Source: Marinobacterium lutimaris (GTDB taxonomy: Bacteria > Pseudomonadota > Gammaproteobacteria > Pseudomonadales > Balneatricaceae). Taken from it: a stretch of DNA of 64,000 nucleotides. Shown here one piece after another: positions 17,805 to 28,011 of this stretch (position 1 is its first letter; each line of letters starts with the position of its first letter). Location: positions 310,001 through 374,000 of the forward strand of contig NZ_FNVQ01000003.1 in NCBI RefSeq assembly GCF_900108065.1. Direction: 5' to 3'. The translations under genes were made by a program, and so were the position numbers. The notes beneath the pieces are model-generated. The model ran no database searches, had not been told where the DNA came from, and saw nothing but the letters and a program-made list of their open reading frames with translations.

Positions 17805-18734
17805 TTAGCTTTCAGAGCCTGAGGCACCGCTTCCCTCCACCCCCAGCGCAGCAATAATCAGCTGCCGCATCCAGGTCAGTGCCGGTGAGCGCTCACTGCG
17901 CTCCGACCAGTACAGCGCCACATCGATGGCCGGTACTTCAAACGGCAGCGGGCAGATCTTGAGCGCCGCACCCTCGGCGTGCATCTCGGCGAAAAGCTCG
18001 GCGATCTCCAGTGGCACTATGGCCAGCAGGTCGGTTTCTCCCAGTACGGTCGGCAGGATCGAGAAGTGCGGCAGCACCAGGCTGACCTTACGCTGCAACC
18101 CCAGGTCCGCCAGCACCTCTTCCGCCAGGCCATGGCCCAGCGAGCGGCTCACTACCAGGTGCTTTCGCGCCAGAAACTCATCCATGCTGAGCTGATCGGG
18201 CGCGGTTTTGCCGTTCATGATGCAGACGTAGCGATCCTGCAGGATCACCTGCCGGTTGATATCGCGACCCGGCAACGGCCGACTGCAGATCACCGCGTCG
18301 ATCCGCCCGGTGGACATCCACTCCGCCACCTTGTCGATCTCCAGCGGCAGCACCTCCAGCTCGACGTTGGGGGCCTCGCGCTGCAGCCGCCGGAAGATCC
18401 GTGGGAACAGCGCCATCTCGCCCAGGTCGGTCATCGCCAGGGTAAAGCGCTTGTTCGAGCTGGAGGGGTCAAAGCTGCGTGCGCCCTCCAGCGTCGTTTC
18501 GATCTGGGTCAGCGATCCGTGCAATTCACGGTACAGCTGCTCGGCAGCGGCGGTGGGTTCCATCCCCTCTTTGCTGCGCACAAACAGGCGATCGTTGAAC
18601 AGCTCCCGCAATCGCGACAGGGCGTAGCTGACCGAAGGCTGGGTGACATACAGCTGCTCGGCGGCGAGCGTCACGCTGCGCAGTTCGTACAGGGTGATAA
18701 AGGTGCGGATAAGGTTGAGATCGACATTGGACAT
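17805..18734 (-). CDS. LysR regulator of the mandelate cluster
   Basis: A 309-residue LysR protein of the NodD/LinR/NahR type. MSNVDLNLIRTFITLYELRS and VTQPSVSYALSRLRELFNDR are typical of regulators of aromatic-compound degradation. It is divergent from the benzoylformate decarboxylase gene with 117 AT-rich bases between, including the perfect dyad ATCAATTTGAT. It is therefore the probable activator of the mandelate genes, with mandelate, benzoylformate or a related compound as inducer. That assignment rests on position. Confidence 0.9.
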   Translation of the reverse strand: MSNVDLNLIRTFITLYELRSVTLAAEQLYVTQPSVSYALSRLRELFNDRLFVRSKEGMEPTAAAEQLYRELHGSLTQIETTLEGARSFDPSSSNKRFTLAMTDLGEMALFPRIFRRLQREAPNVELEVLPLEIDKVAEWMSTGRIDAVICSRPLPGRDINRQVILQDRYVCIMNGKTAPDQLSMDEFLARKHLVVSRSLGHGLAEEVLADLGLQRKVSLVLPHFSILPTVLGETDLLAIVPLEIAELFAEMHAEGAALKICPLPFEVPAIDVALYWSERSERSPALTWMRQLIIAALGVEGSGASGSES

Positions 18735-18767
18735 ATATAGATCACATCTATTTTTATTAGCAAAACT

Positions 18768-18778
18768 ATCAATTTGAT
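18768..18778. promoter_or_regulatory. putative LysR operator of the mandelate genes
   Basis: ATCAATTTGAT is a perfect 11-base dyad (ATCAA-T-TTGAT) midway in the divergent LysR/mdlC promoter region, next to a TGATCA. Size and position fit a LysR recognition half-site pair. Confidence 0.45.
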
Positions 18779-18839
18779 CAATTAATACAGTCCTCTTAAG
18801 GTGGAATCAAGCCAAGACGCCAACGCTAAAGACCTATAA

Positions 18840-20497
<1,658 letters not shown>

Positions 20498-20533
20498 CCA
20501 AGGGCCAAGAGAAGAGACCACCCGGAGATAATA

Positions 20534-21556
20534 ATGAAAAAAATAATTTCCACCTCTCTGCTGACCGCCGCTGTCGTCCTGGGCGCCCAGACCGCCAGTG
20601 CATCCACCACACTGCGCTTTTCCCACATGTTCCCGTCCGCTTCGGCCTACCAGACCGAGCTGTTCGAAGCCTGGGCGAAAAGCGTAGAGGAAGACTCCAA
20701 CGGCGAGCTCAACATCAACATCTACCCGTCACAGACCCTGGTGAAAGCCGCCACCGCCTACGAAGGCACCATCAACGGCATCTCCGATATCACCGTGGTG
20801 ATTCAGGGCTACAACGCGGGCCGTTTTATCCTCTCTGAGATCACCCAGCTGCCGGGTATCACCTCCTCTGCGCAGCAGGGCTCCTGCATCCTGCAGACGC
20901 TCTACGACGAGGACAAAATCAGCGGCGAATACGAAGACACCAAAACCCTGTTCCTCTTCTCCACCGGCCCCGCCTACCTGCACACCCGGGATCGCGAGAT
21001 CAAGGAACCTGCAGACCTGGCCGGCCTGAGAATGCGTCGCCCGAATGAAGTAGCGGGCACCCTGCTCACCCAGATGGGCGCCACCCCGGTCGCTACCCCG
21101 GCACCGGAGATCTACCAGGGGCTGGAACGCGGTGTCTTCGATGGACTCAGCTTCCCGTTCGAGGGGATGAAGGGCTTCCGTATCAACGAACTCACCAACT
21201 ACCACCTGCAAATCCCCTACACCAGCAGCATCTTCGTGGTCTCCATGAACCAGAGTTCCTACGACAAACTGTCACCGCAGCAGAAAGCCGCCATCGATAA
21301 AAACAGTGGCATGAAATGGGCGATGAAAGCGGGAGACGTGTTTGCCGAGCTCGACAAGGAAGGGCTGGAAGAAGCGCAGAACCTGGGCCACGTCGTGCAG
21401 TCTATAGAAAACCCGCTGGAAGACGCCAAGTGGAGCCAGCCGCTGAAACAGGGCACGGAAACCTACCTGGAACGGGCAGAACAGCGCGGCAAGCCGCAGG
21501 CGCGAGAGGTCTACGAGCGGGCCCTGGCCCTGCGCTCGGAATGTGCTTCGGTCTGA
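20534..21556 (+). CDS. TRAP transporter solute-binding receptor (DctP family), orphan
   Basis: A 340-residue periplasmic receptor with a clear signal peptide (MKKIISTSLLTAAVVLGAQ, cleavage after TASA). The central DctP segment LAGLRMRRPNEVAGTLLTQ and the following PEIYQGLERGVFDG carry the conserved arginine that binds a carboxylate. It sits between benzoylformate decarboxylase and the aldehyde dehydrogenase, so mandelate or benzoylformate is the likely ligand. No DctQ or DctM gene is adjacent, so it must use permease subunits encoded elsewhere. GGAG precedes the start. Confidence 0.9.
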   Translation: MKKIISTSLLTAAVVLGAQTASASTTLRFSHMFPSASAYQTELFEAWAKSVEEDSNGELNINIYPSQTLVKAATAYEGTINGISDITVVIQGYNAGRFILSEITQLPGITSSAQQGSCILQTLYDEDKISGEYEDTKTLFLFSTGPAYLHTRDREIKEPADLAGLRMRRPNEVAGTLLTQMGATPVATPAPEIYQGLERGVFDGLSFPFEGMKGFRINELTNYHLQIPYTSSIFVVSMNQSSYDKLSPQQKAAIDKNSGMKWAMKAGDVFAELDKEGLEEAQNLGHVVQSIENPLEDAKWSQPLKQGTETYLERAEQRGKPQAREVYERALALRSECASV

Positions 21557-21597
21557 AACGCATCCCGGTATAAAGTCCGCATGGGAATCCAAGGAAC

Positions 21598-21624
21598 AGC
21601 CGAGGCTGCAAGCGGCCTCGGGCT
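21598..21624 (+). other. intercistronic stem-loop after the orphan TRAP receptor gene
   Basis: AGCCGAGGC (21598-21606) pairs with GCCTCGGGCT (21615-21624) with one extra G. There is no T tract. It lies between the receptor gene and the aldehyde dehydrogenase gene and probably protects the upstream message. Confidence 0.5.
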
Positions 21625-21645
21625 GGAACAACAAGGTTAGTGAGA

Positions 21646-23100
21646 ATGATGAACGACTTAAAACTTCTGATCGCCGGTGAAGAGCTGGCCGCAAGCAACG
21701 GCGCCAGCTTTCAACGCTTTAACCCCCTCAGCAACCAGCCGGTAACCACCGCACCGGCCGCCAGCGTCGACGATGCCAAGGCCGCCGCCGATGCCGCTGC
21801 CGCTGCGTTCAAGCAATGGTCCGCATCCAGCGTCGGCGAGCGCCGCGCCAAGCTGCTGAAAGCCGCCGACCTGATGGAATCCTATCAGGATGAATTTATC
21901 GCCCGCATGGTCGCTGAAACCGGCGCCACCCCGACCTGGGCCGGCTTCAACGTCATGGTCGCTGCAGGCATTCTGCGTGAAGCCGCCTCGCTGACCACCC
22001 AGGTGGGCGGTGAACTCATTCCCTCCAACGTGCCCGATAACCTGGCCATGGGGATGCGTGTACCTTGCGGTGTGGTACTGGGCATCGCGCCCTGGAACGC
22101 ACCGATCATTCTCGGTACCCGCGCCCTGGCGATGCCGATCGCCTGCGGTAATACCGTTATCCTTAAGGCCTCTGAGCAGTGCCCCGCCACCCATCACCTG
22201 ATCGGGCAGGTCCTGATCGAAGCCGGCCTTGGCGAGGGTGTGGTCAACGTGGTCACCAACGCGCCGGAACAGGCCGCCGAAGTTGTCGCCACCCTGGTTG
22301 AACACCCGTCCGTACGCCGCGTGAACTTCACCGGCTCCACCGGCGTAGGCCGCATCATCGCCGAGAAAGCCGCGCATCACCTGAAACCGGTACTGCTGGA
22401 ACTGGGCGGCAAGGCGCCGTTTGTGGTGCTGGAAGATGCCGACCTGGATGCCGCCGTGGAAGCGGCCGCCTTTGGCGCCTTCTTCAACCAGGGTCAGATC
22501 TGCATGTCCACCGAACGCCTGATCGTGGTCGATGCCGTAGCCGATGCCTTTGCGGAAAAACTCGCCGCCAAGGCCAACAGCCTCAAGGCGGGCGATCCGC
22601 TGGCCGAAGGCAACGCCCTCGGCACGCTGATCAACACCCAGTCCGGTCATAAGCTCAACGAGCTGCTCGAAGATGCGCTGAGCAAAGGCGCGTTCAAACG
22701 CTCCGGCGGCCCGGCGGAAGGTGTGGTGATGCAGGCGACACTGGTGGACGGCGTTACCCCGGAGATGCGCCTTTACAGCGAAGAGTCGTTCGGCCCCATG
22801 GTTGCGCTGATTCGCGCCAAGGATGAAGCGGACGCCATCCGCCTGGCCAACGATACCGAATACGGCCTCTCCTCTGCCGTGTTCAGCCGCGATATCGCCC
22901 GCGCCATGAAGGTGGCTAAACAGATCGAATCCGGTATCTGCCATATCAACGGACCGACCGTGCACGATGAGCCGCAGATGCCTTTCGGCGGCGTGAAGGC
23001 CAGCGGCTACGGACGCTTCGGCGGCAAGGCCGGTATCGAGGAGTTTACCGACCTGCGCTGGATGACGATCCAGATGGGACCGCGCCACTATCCCATTTAA
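21646..23100 (+). CDS. mdlD: benzaldehyde dehydrogenase (aldehyde dehydrogenase family)
   Basis: An aldehyde dehydrogenase of about 484 residues. The catalytic cysteine is in FFNQGQICMSTERL and the glutamate in LELGGKAPFVV; IAPWNAPIILGTRA and FTGSTGVG mark the NAD site. The pattern NQGQICMSTERLIV is typical of benzaldehyde, salicylaldehyde and vanillin dehydrogenases. After decarboxylation of benzoylformate it would oxidise benzaldehyde to benzoate. Two ATG codons at 21646 and 21649 are equally possible starts; an in-frame GTG is at 21640. The gene symbol rests on context as well as family. Confidence 0.88.
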   Translation: MMNDLKLLIAGEELAASNGASFQRFNPLSNQPVTTAPAASVDDAKAAADAAAAAFKQWSASSVGERRAKLLKAADLMESYQDEFIARMVAETGATPTWAGFNVMVAAGILREAASLTTQVGGELIPSNVPDNLAMGMRVPCGVVLGIAPWNAPIILGTRALAMPIACGNTVILKASEQCPATHHLIGQVLIEAGLGEGVVNVVTNAPEQAAEVVATLVEHPSVRRVNFTGSTGVGRIIAEKAAHHLKPVLLELGGKAPFVVLEDADLDAAVEAAAFGAFFNQGQICMSTERLIVVDAVADAFAEKLAAKANSLKAGDPLAEGNALGTLINTQSGHKLNELLEDALSKGAFKRSGGPAEGVVMQATLVDGVTPEMRLYSEESFGPMVALIRAKDEADAIRLANDTEYGLSSAVFSRDIARAMKVAKQIESGICHINGPTVHDEPQMPFGGVKASGYGRFGGKAGIEEFTDLRWMTIQMGPRHYPI

Positions 23101-23430
23101 TAGGGAGACGGATACTCGATTTGAAAAGCGGCCGTACACCACGGCTTAGGCAGTAACACTCGGGCAGGCGAAACCCTGCCCGAGTCTGCCGGACTCAATC
23201 AATCGCCCAACCAGACACCGACCTTTGCAGAGTTCTCTCATCCCTGTAATTCAATGGCAAACCAAGCACTTAGGTGCCGCTGATATCAGGTATGATCCCT
23301 TCCCCGCGTGTCTGAATAACGCGGTAATAAACGGATTTATAAATGCCTGAAGTTTTCAAACCGGAACCGCCCCAGCGCAGGCTCCGAACTGTCTACAAAA
23401 AATACAGGCTCGACAGGTAGAAGTATAAAA
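23101..23430 (+). other. 330-base gap with a stem-loop between mdlD and mdlB
   Basis: ACTCGGGCAGG (23158-23168) pairs perfectly with CCTGCCCGAGT (23175-23185) around CGAAAC, without a T tract. It probably ends the mdlC-DctP-mdlD message at least partly. The remaining 240 bases presumably carry a separate promoter for the dehydrogenase gene that follows; I see no convincing -35/-10 pair. Confidence 0.5.
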
Positions 23431-24558
23431 ATGCGAAAGCCGATCAAGATCGAAGATTACCGCCACCTGGCCCGCCAGCGTCTGCCCCGCATGGTATTCG
23501 ATTACCTGGATGGCGCCGCCGAGGATGAGATCGGCCTCAACCACAACCGCAGCGCACTGGAGAGCATCCGCTTTAATCCCAAGCGACTGGTGGATGTGAG
23601 CCAGCGCAGCCTCGCCACCAACCTGTTCGGCAAACGTCTTCCCGCCCCGCTGGCGGTGGCGCCCACGGGGCTTAATGGCGTGTTCTGGCCCAAGGGCGAT
23701 CTGGCGCTGGCCCGGGCCGCGGCCAAGTTCGATATCCCCTTCATCCTCTCCACCGCCTCTACCGCCTCCATTGAAGAGGTCGCCCAATGCAGCAGTGGCG
23801 AGAAGTGGTTCCAGCTCTACGTGGTGCATCGCCGCCTTGCCAAACAGCTGGTGGGGCGCGCCCTGAACGCCGGTTACACCACGCTGATTCTGACCACCGA
23901 TATCGCGGTGAATGGCCTTAGGGAGCGCGACCTGCGCAATGACTTCGGCCTGCCGATCCGCTACACGCCAAGGGTGATGCTCGATGGCTGCCTGCACCCG
24001 CGCTGGTCATTGGACCTTTTGCGTCACGGCGTGCCGGAGCTGGCAAACTTCAAAGGCGCCGACGCCCAGGACACCGAGATTCAGGCCGCGCTGCTCTCAC
24101 GCCAGATGGATGCCAGCTTCGACTGGGAAGCGTTGAAATGGCTACGTGAACTCTGGCCCCACACCCTGCTGGTCAAAGGCATCATCGACCCACTCGACGC
24201 CCAGCGCTGCACCGAACTCGGCGCCGATGGCGTTATCCTCTCCAACCACGGCGGTCGCCAGCTCGATACCTGCCTGGCACCGATAGAACGGCTGGAAGAA
24301 GCGGTATCGCTGACCGACAAGCCGGTGCTGATCGATAGCGGCTTCCGCCGAGGCGCCGATGTGGTGAAGGCGATAGCCATGGGCGCCCAGGGTGTTCTGC
24401 TCGGCCGCGCCCTGCTCTATGCACTGGCCGCCAAGGGCGAAGCGGGCGTCGAACACGCGCTGGAGCTGATGTTCAGCGAAATCGACCGCACCCTGGCAAA
24501 CCTGGGCTGCGCATCGATTGAGGATTTGAACGGGGATTATGTGCGCTCGCCGTTTTAA
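23431..24558 (+). CDS. mdlB: FMN-dependent alpha-hydroxyacid dehydrogenase, (S)-mandelate dehydrogenase-like
   Basis: A 375-residue member of the FMN-dependent alpha-hydroxyacid oxidase/dehydrogenase family. The active-site stretch SNHGGRQLD with its catalytic histidine and following arginine, the FMN-binding IDSGFRRGADVVKA, and LAVAPTGLNG near residue 75 are all present. Family members oxidise L-lactate, glycolate or (S)-mandelate. With benzoylformate decarboxylase and a benzaldehyde dehydrogenase upstream, (S)-mandelate is the best call; L-lactate dehydrogenase remains possible. A rho-independent terminator follows. Confidence 0.85.
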   Translation: MRKPIKIEDYRHLARQRLPRMVFDYLDGAAEDEIGLNHNRSALESIRFNPKRLVDVSQRSLATNLFGKRLPAPLAVAPTGLNGVFWPKGDLALARAAAKFDIPFILSTASTASIEEVAQCSSGEKWFQLYVVHRRLAKQLVGRALNAGYTTLILTTDIAVNGLRERDLRNDFGLPIRYTPRVMLDGCLHPRWSLDLLRHGVPELANFKGADAQDTEIQAALLSRQMDASFDWEALKWLRELWPHTLLVKGIIDPLDAQRCTELGADGVILSNHGGRQLDTCLAPIERLEEAVSLTDKPVLIDSGFRRGADVVKAIAMGAQGVLLGRALLYALAAKGEAGVEHALELMFSEIDRTLANLGCASIEDLNGDYVRSPF

Positions 24559-24610
24559 GCGGGGTCGCAGCTCCATCCAACGGATTGGTTTTACCCCGCT
24601 CCCTAAAAAA

Positions 24611-24636
24611 ACAAAGCAGCCCTCAGGCTGCTTTGT
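24611..24636. terminator. rho-independent terminator
   Basis: ACAAAGCAGCC (24611-24621) pairs with GGCTGCTTTGT (24626-24636) around CTCA. A and T runs on the two sides suit termination in both directions. It lies between mdlB and the convergent nitroreductase gene. Confidence 0.85.
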
Positions 24637-24668
24637 TCGTTCTAGCGCAAGGCCTGTGGCCTAAGCGC

Positions 24669-25328
24669 TTAGAGCTCGGTAAATACCACATCATGCGGCA
24701 GGCGGGATTTAGACAGACCCACGTTGAAGTCCGCTTCCGCATCGCGGTAACCCAGTGCCACCAGCACCAGGCTCGTGAGGCCTTTTTCCGCCAGACCGAG
24801 TTCTGCATCCAGCGCTTCAGGATCAAAGCCTTCAATCGGGCAGGCATCCACACCTTCAGCGGCAGCGGCCAGCAACAGCGAACCCAGCGCCAGGTAAAGC
24901 TGCTTCGCCGCCCAGGCGCTTTCAGCTACGGGGCCTGCATCGCGGTGCAGGTTACGGAAGAACTTGCGCTTCTCGAAGCTATCGGTCTTCACCTCATCCG
25001 AAGGATAACGGCCATCTTTGGCTTCCTGCTCGGTCACCTGCCAGAGATGCTCATCGCTCACCTCTTTCGGCGCGCAGAACACCAGCACATGAGAGGCGTT
25101 CTTCACCTTGCCTTCATTAAACGCGTAGGTGCCCTGGGTACCCTTGGCGATACGCGCCTTGCCGGCATCATCCTTGGCCACCACAAAGTGCCAGGGCTGA
25201 GAGTTGGTGGAGGAAGCGCTCAGACGCAATGTTTCCAGCAGATCCGCAGCCAGGCTCTCGGGAATTTTCTTACTCGGGTCGAAAGCTTTGGTGGTGTAAC
25301 GGGCACGTGCGGCATCGACTATAGACAT
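24669..25328 (-). CDS. nfsB: oxygen-insensitive NAD(P)H nitroreductase
   Basis: A 219-residue FMN enzyme very similar to E. coli NfsB (217 residues). ARYTTKAFDPSKKI, SSTNSQPWHFVVA, the central FNEGKVKNASHVLVFCAP and the C-terminal SRLPHDVVFTEL follow NfsB nearly throughout. It reduces nitroaromatics and quinones by two electrons as a cytosolic dimer. AAGGAG precedes the start. It is a single gene, convergent with mdlB. Confidence 0.93.
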   Translation of the reverse strand: MSIVDAARARYTTKAFDPSKKIPESLAADLLETLRLSASSTNSQPWHFVVAKDDAGKARIAKGTQGTYAFNEGKVKNASHVLVFCAPKEVSDEHLWQVTEQEAKDGRYPSDEVKTDSFEKRKFFRNLHRDAGPVAESAWAAKQLYLALGSLLLAAAAEGVDACPIEGFDPEALDAELGLAEKGLTSLVLVALGYRDAEADFNVGLSKSRLPHDVVFTEL

Positions 25329-25448
25329 TGAATAGATCTCCTTGGTGAGTCAGTGCTTAGGTAGATGGAGGCATTGGGGGGGAGTTTCAAGATGGGAGGA
25401 CTGGGGTATCTAGGATGCCCGTTACCGGACAAAGGACACACTAACAAC

Positions 25449-26948
25449 TCAATCAACTGGCGGCAAAGGCGATTGACTAGATTGATTTGTTATTTCGAAC
25501 CCTATCGGCACAATATTTTTAATATTTTCCCACTCAGAAGCAACCCCAAAAATAGTCGCTACTGTCACAACAATAGATAAGATAAACATACGCTTCTGTA
25601 GTTTATACATAACATAAATACTTTGAGCAGTTAAATAACCAGTAAGTCCTGCATCAATTATTTTTGCCGAATCCTTTATTACTTTCAACTGATATTGTGT
25701 GGTATCAATAGTATATTTCCCTAGATCATGAGGATTTTCTCTAAGAAAGCACTCAAGGTCACCAACTTCAGAAATAGAGTCAGATATCCAATAGCTTGAC
25801 TCGGTTAACTCATGTTGCAGCCTGGATATTATAACAATTGCTCTTTTTATTTCCTGAATATTATCCTGACTTCTCCTATTTATTTTTCTTCGTTTGTATA
25901 GACTTTTAAACCCATCCCCTCTTAATCGTTCAATCTTCTTACGATATTTATCTATCACGCCAAAGGTTATCGACGAGATCGCAACAGCTCTTACTTTAAA
26001 ATCAAAAAAATCACCAAATTCAGAATCATTTTTCGAATCAATTTTGGCTACTATATTTGAAACTTTGAATTTTCCATCCCTATCCTTTTTCTTGGATAGT
26101 AAAATATCTTCTCCTACATATAGCTCAAAGTCTCTTTGGGTTAACCCATACTCCTCCAGCCAACGTAATTTTTTATTTAACCAGGCTTTTCTCTCAATAT
26201 TTTCTTTAGGATTTCCATTGATTTCATATACATCAATATACGATCCTGAATCTAGTAACACTGACCTCCAAGAGAATTCCTTTCTAATCCATTTTTTTAA
26301 AATTGCTCTTACGGAGTCCTTACCTTCATTTATAGCTTCAATTGCGTCCTCGTTACCAACACCAGATGAATATCTTCTAGCAATTTTTCTCAAAGGCCAA
26401 AACTTTTTGAATACTACAGGCGCTATATATTTCTTGCGCTGAATCTCATTTAAATTTTCACTCACATAGTCTTCTAGGTAAAACTCAAAAATTATGCACC
26501 CTACTGACGGTAGTATTCTATGGAATGATAAAGCCAAATATTTCACTTCTTCTGGTAGGCTTGAATCAATTTCTCTATCTGGAAAGTATAACTCTTCTTT
26601 TTTTACAATATTTGCGAGATTATACCAACCCAAACTATACAAACTATCCTTAGATTCTTTTAGTGAGGATGTTATTTTTTTTACTTTATCATTTTTAGTG
26701 AAGTATTTTCTCAACCCATTTATCAAAGAGTTAAAATCTTCGTGTTCAAATGTCAAAATATAAGTTATACAATTTAATTTTATTTCGGTATTATTTGGAC
26801 ATTCTCTTTCAGCAGCATGATCTAAAGATTTATTTCTTTGCCTTTCTCTAATTTCTTGAAGTTCAGAAATAAGCCCCTTTCTAAACTTTGGCAACCCTTC
26901 GACAGAATCAAGTATTATAGTTGAAATTTTTCTCTTTAATTTTTCCAT
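25449..26948 (-). CDS. AT-rich orphan protein with C-terminal membrane anchor, function unknown
   Basis: A 499-residue protein I do not recognise. It is rich in Lys, Arg, Ile and Ser and predicted mostly helical. Residues about 455-475 (MFILSIVVTVATIFGVASEW) form the only clear membrane segment, just before a short Ser/Pro-rich tail, so it looks like a C-tail-anchored protein with a large cytosolic part. No nuclease, helicase or nucleotide-binding motif is visible. Codon use differs strongly from all neighbours, indicating recent acquisition. A TATAAT-like element lies at 26966-26971. A defence or stress role is possible but unsupported by any motif. Confidence 0.75.
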   Translation of the reverse strand: MEKLKRKISTIILDSVEGLPKFRKGLISELQEIRERQRNKSLDHAAERECPNNTEIKLNCITYILTFEHEDFNSLINGLRKYFTKNDKVKKITSSLKESKDSLYSLGWYNLANIVKKEELYFPDREIDSSLPEEVKYLALSFHRILPSVGCIIFEFYLEDYVSENLNEIQRKKYIAPVVFKKFWPLRKIARRYSSGVGNEDAIEAINEGKDSVRAILKKWIRKEFSWRSVLLDSGSYIDVYEINGNPKENIERKAWLNKKLRWLEEYGLTQRDFELYVGEDILLSKKKDRDGKFKVSNIVAKIDSKNDSEFGDFFDFKVRAVAISSITFGVIDKYRKKIERLRGDGFKSLYKRRKINRRSQDNIQEIKRAIVIISRLQHELTESSYWISDSISEVGDLECFLRENPHDLGKYTIDTTQYQLKVIKDSAKIIDAGLTGYLTAQSIYVMYKLQKRMFILSIVVTVATIFGVASEWENIKNIVPIGFEITNQSSQSPLPPVD

Positions 26949-27039
26949 TACTGACTCTAAAGGTAATTATATTTTAAGGAATAAAACCGCCATAAAATGC
27001 AGCCGAAGCGTATAATTTCCAGAGCATATAGCATATTGG

Positions 27040-27066
27040 GGTCAGCGTAACATTTATAATTTGACC
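27040..27066. repeat. GGTCA...TGACC motif at the island edge
   Basis: GGTCA at 27040-27044 and TGACC at 27062-27066 bracket an AT-rich spacer, within a longer GGGGTCAGCGTAACATTTA-type context. Very similar motifs flank REP-associated transposase genes in many gammaproteobacteria. No such transposase is present here. Confidence 0.4.
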
Positions 27067-27093
27067 TAACAGCCCGCTTGGGATCAAAACCAG

Positions 27094-27675
27094 TTACCCA
27101 ACCACCCCAGATATATTCGCCCCACCGTTCTCCAAATTATCTTTCTCTCCAGCCCCAACTTTTTCCACCTTAACCGAAACCCCAGCTAAAGCCGCTTTAA
27201 CCTCTTCCAACTGATACCCACGCTTCGCCGGCACTCTTACCAACGGTAAACCCACCTGCCCACACACCTTTTCCAGAAACTCGTCCCGCTGCTGGCGTTT
27301 GTTCTGCTTATGGCTGGCATCGTCCAGTTCTATGGCGGCCACCGGTGTCAGGTCATCGGCGTTACAGATGACGAAGTCGAAGTGTTTGGCGTTTATGCGG
27401 TTAAAGGCGGATTTCCACTGGCCGCGGTTGCGGTTGGGTTCCGGTTCGATCAGGTCGGCCACGCGGACCTTGCCGAAGATACGGTGCTGGCTGGGGTCTA
27501 TGACTGAGTCGAGTACGCCGAGAAAGGAGCGTTCGGCGGCGGTGAAGAGGGTCTTGCGAGAGCGGTAACGGTGGTCAGTGCCGCTTTCTTTGACAGCGCC
27601 TGCACCGGCGTTGAGTTTCTTCGCGGCGATCGCGAGCACAAACAGCAGAATGACGAACAGAATCATCCATTCCAT
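27094..27675 (-). CDS. membrane-anchored DUF2726 protein
   Basis: A 193-residue protein with one N-terminal membrane helix (residues about 4-17, ILFVILLFVLAIAAKK) and a cytosolic DUF2726 domain at about 40-170. The domain's FDFVICNADDLTPVAAIELD followed by DASH is the pattern of the restriction-endonuclease-like fold (Asp, then ExDD-type), so a nuclease or nucleic-acid-binding role is possible but not established. The C-terminal 25 residues are a Gly/Asn-rich tail. Its base composition matches the chromosome, unlike the neighbouring orphan gene. Confidence 0.8.
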   Translation of the reverse strand: MEWMILFVILLFVLAIAAKKLNAGAGAVKESGTDHRYRSRKTLFTAAERSFLGVLDSVIDPSQHRIFGKVRVADLIEPEPNRNRGQWKSAFNRINAKHFDFVICNADDLTPVAAIELDDASHKQNKRQQRDEFLEKVCGQVGLPLVRVPAKRGYQLEEVKAALAGVSVKVEKVGAGEKDNLENGGANISGVVG

Positions 27676-28011
27676 CGACGTTTATCCTTAGGTTCCCTGT
27701 CGGTATGCGCTGACTGCCCTGCTAGCGCTCAAGCCTTGAGTCTGGTCAGTAACCGCTCGATTGGCAAGGTTTTGATCGATGATCTGCTACTAATTGGCGA
27801 CAGGCTTAACCGCTCCAGCGGTATCGATCAGCATGGATCTGGGCAGATCTTCAGAAAACGTTTGAGTTTGCAGTATTTGTCTAGACGCTCTTTCCGCTGC
27901 CTACCACGATTGTTACCGCTACAACAGTCATACCCAACAACCGCTGGTGATCCTCGATAACGGGGAAGTTCGGTGGCTTAAAAATAAATATAATTAACGA
28001 GGGTTTTCTAG
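27676..28011. other. 336-base gap upstream of the first tannase gene
   Basis: It holds the tannase promoter, which I cannot place. A frame open from about 27860 to the TAA at 27995-27997 reads like protein (for example YHDCYRYNSHTQQPLV) but has no start codon or ribosome-binding site; it may be the remnant of a broken gene. GAGGG before 28012 is the ribosome-binding site of the tannase gene. Confidence 0.35.

Larger units (their letters stand above)
25440..27075. other. AT-rich island, probably acquired
   Basis: Base composition drops sharply at about 25440 and recovers at about 27075, in contrast to GC-rich flanks. The island holds one large gene and the short flank at 26949-27075, which contains a GGGGTCAG...TGACC motif. 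No transposase, integrase, tRNA or direct repeat bounds it, so how it arrived is unknown. Confidence 0.7.

Noticed and set aside
21658-23142. 494-codon open frame opposite mdlD
   Set aside because: It mirrors a complete aldehyde dehydrogenase and has a Gly/His-rich low-information sequence.
25894-26442. 182-codon plus-strand frame inside the AT-rich gene
   Set aside because: It is shorter than the 499-codon minus frame that fully contains it, and it has no ribosome-binding site.
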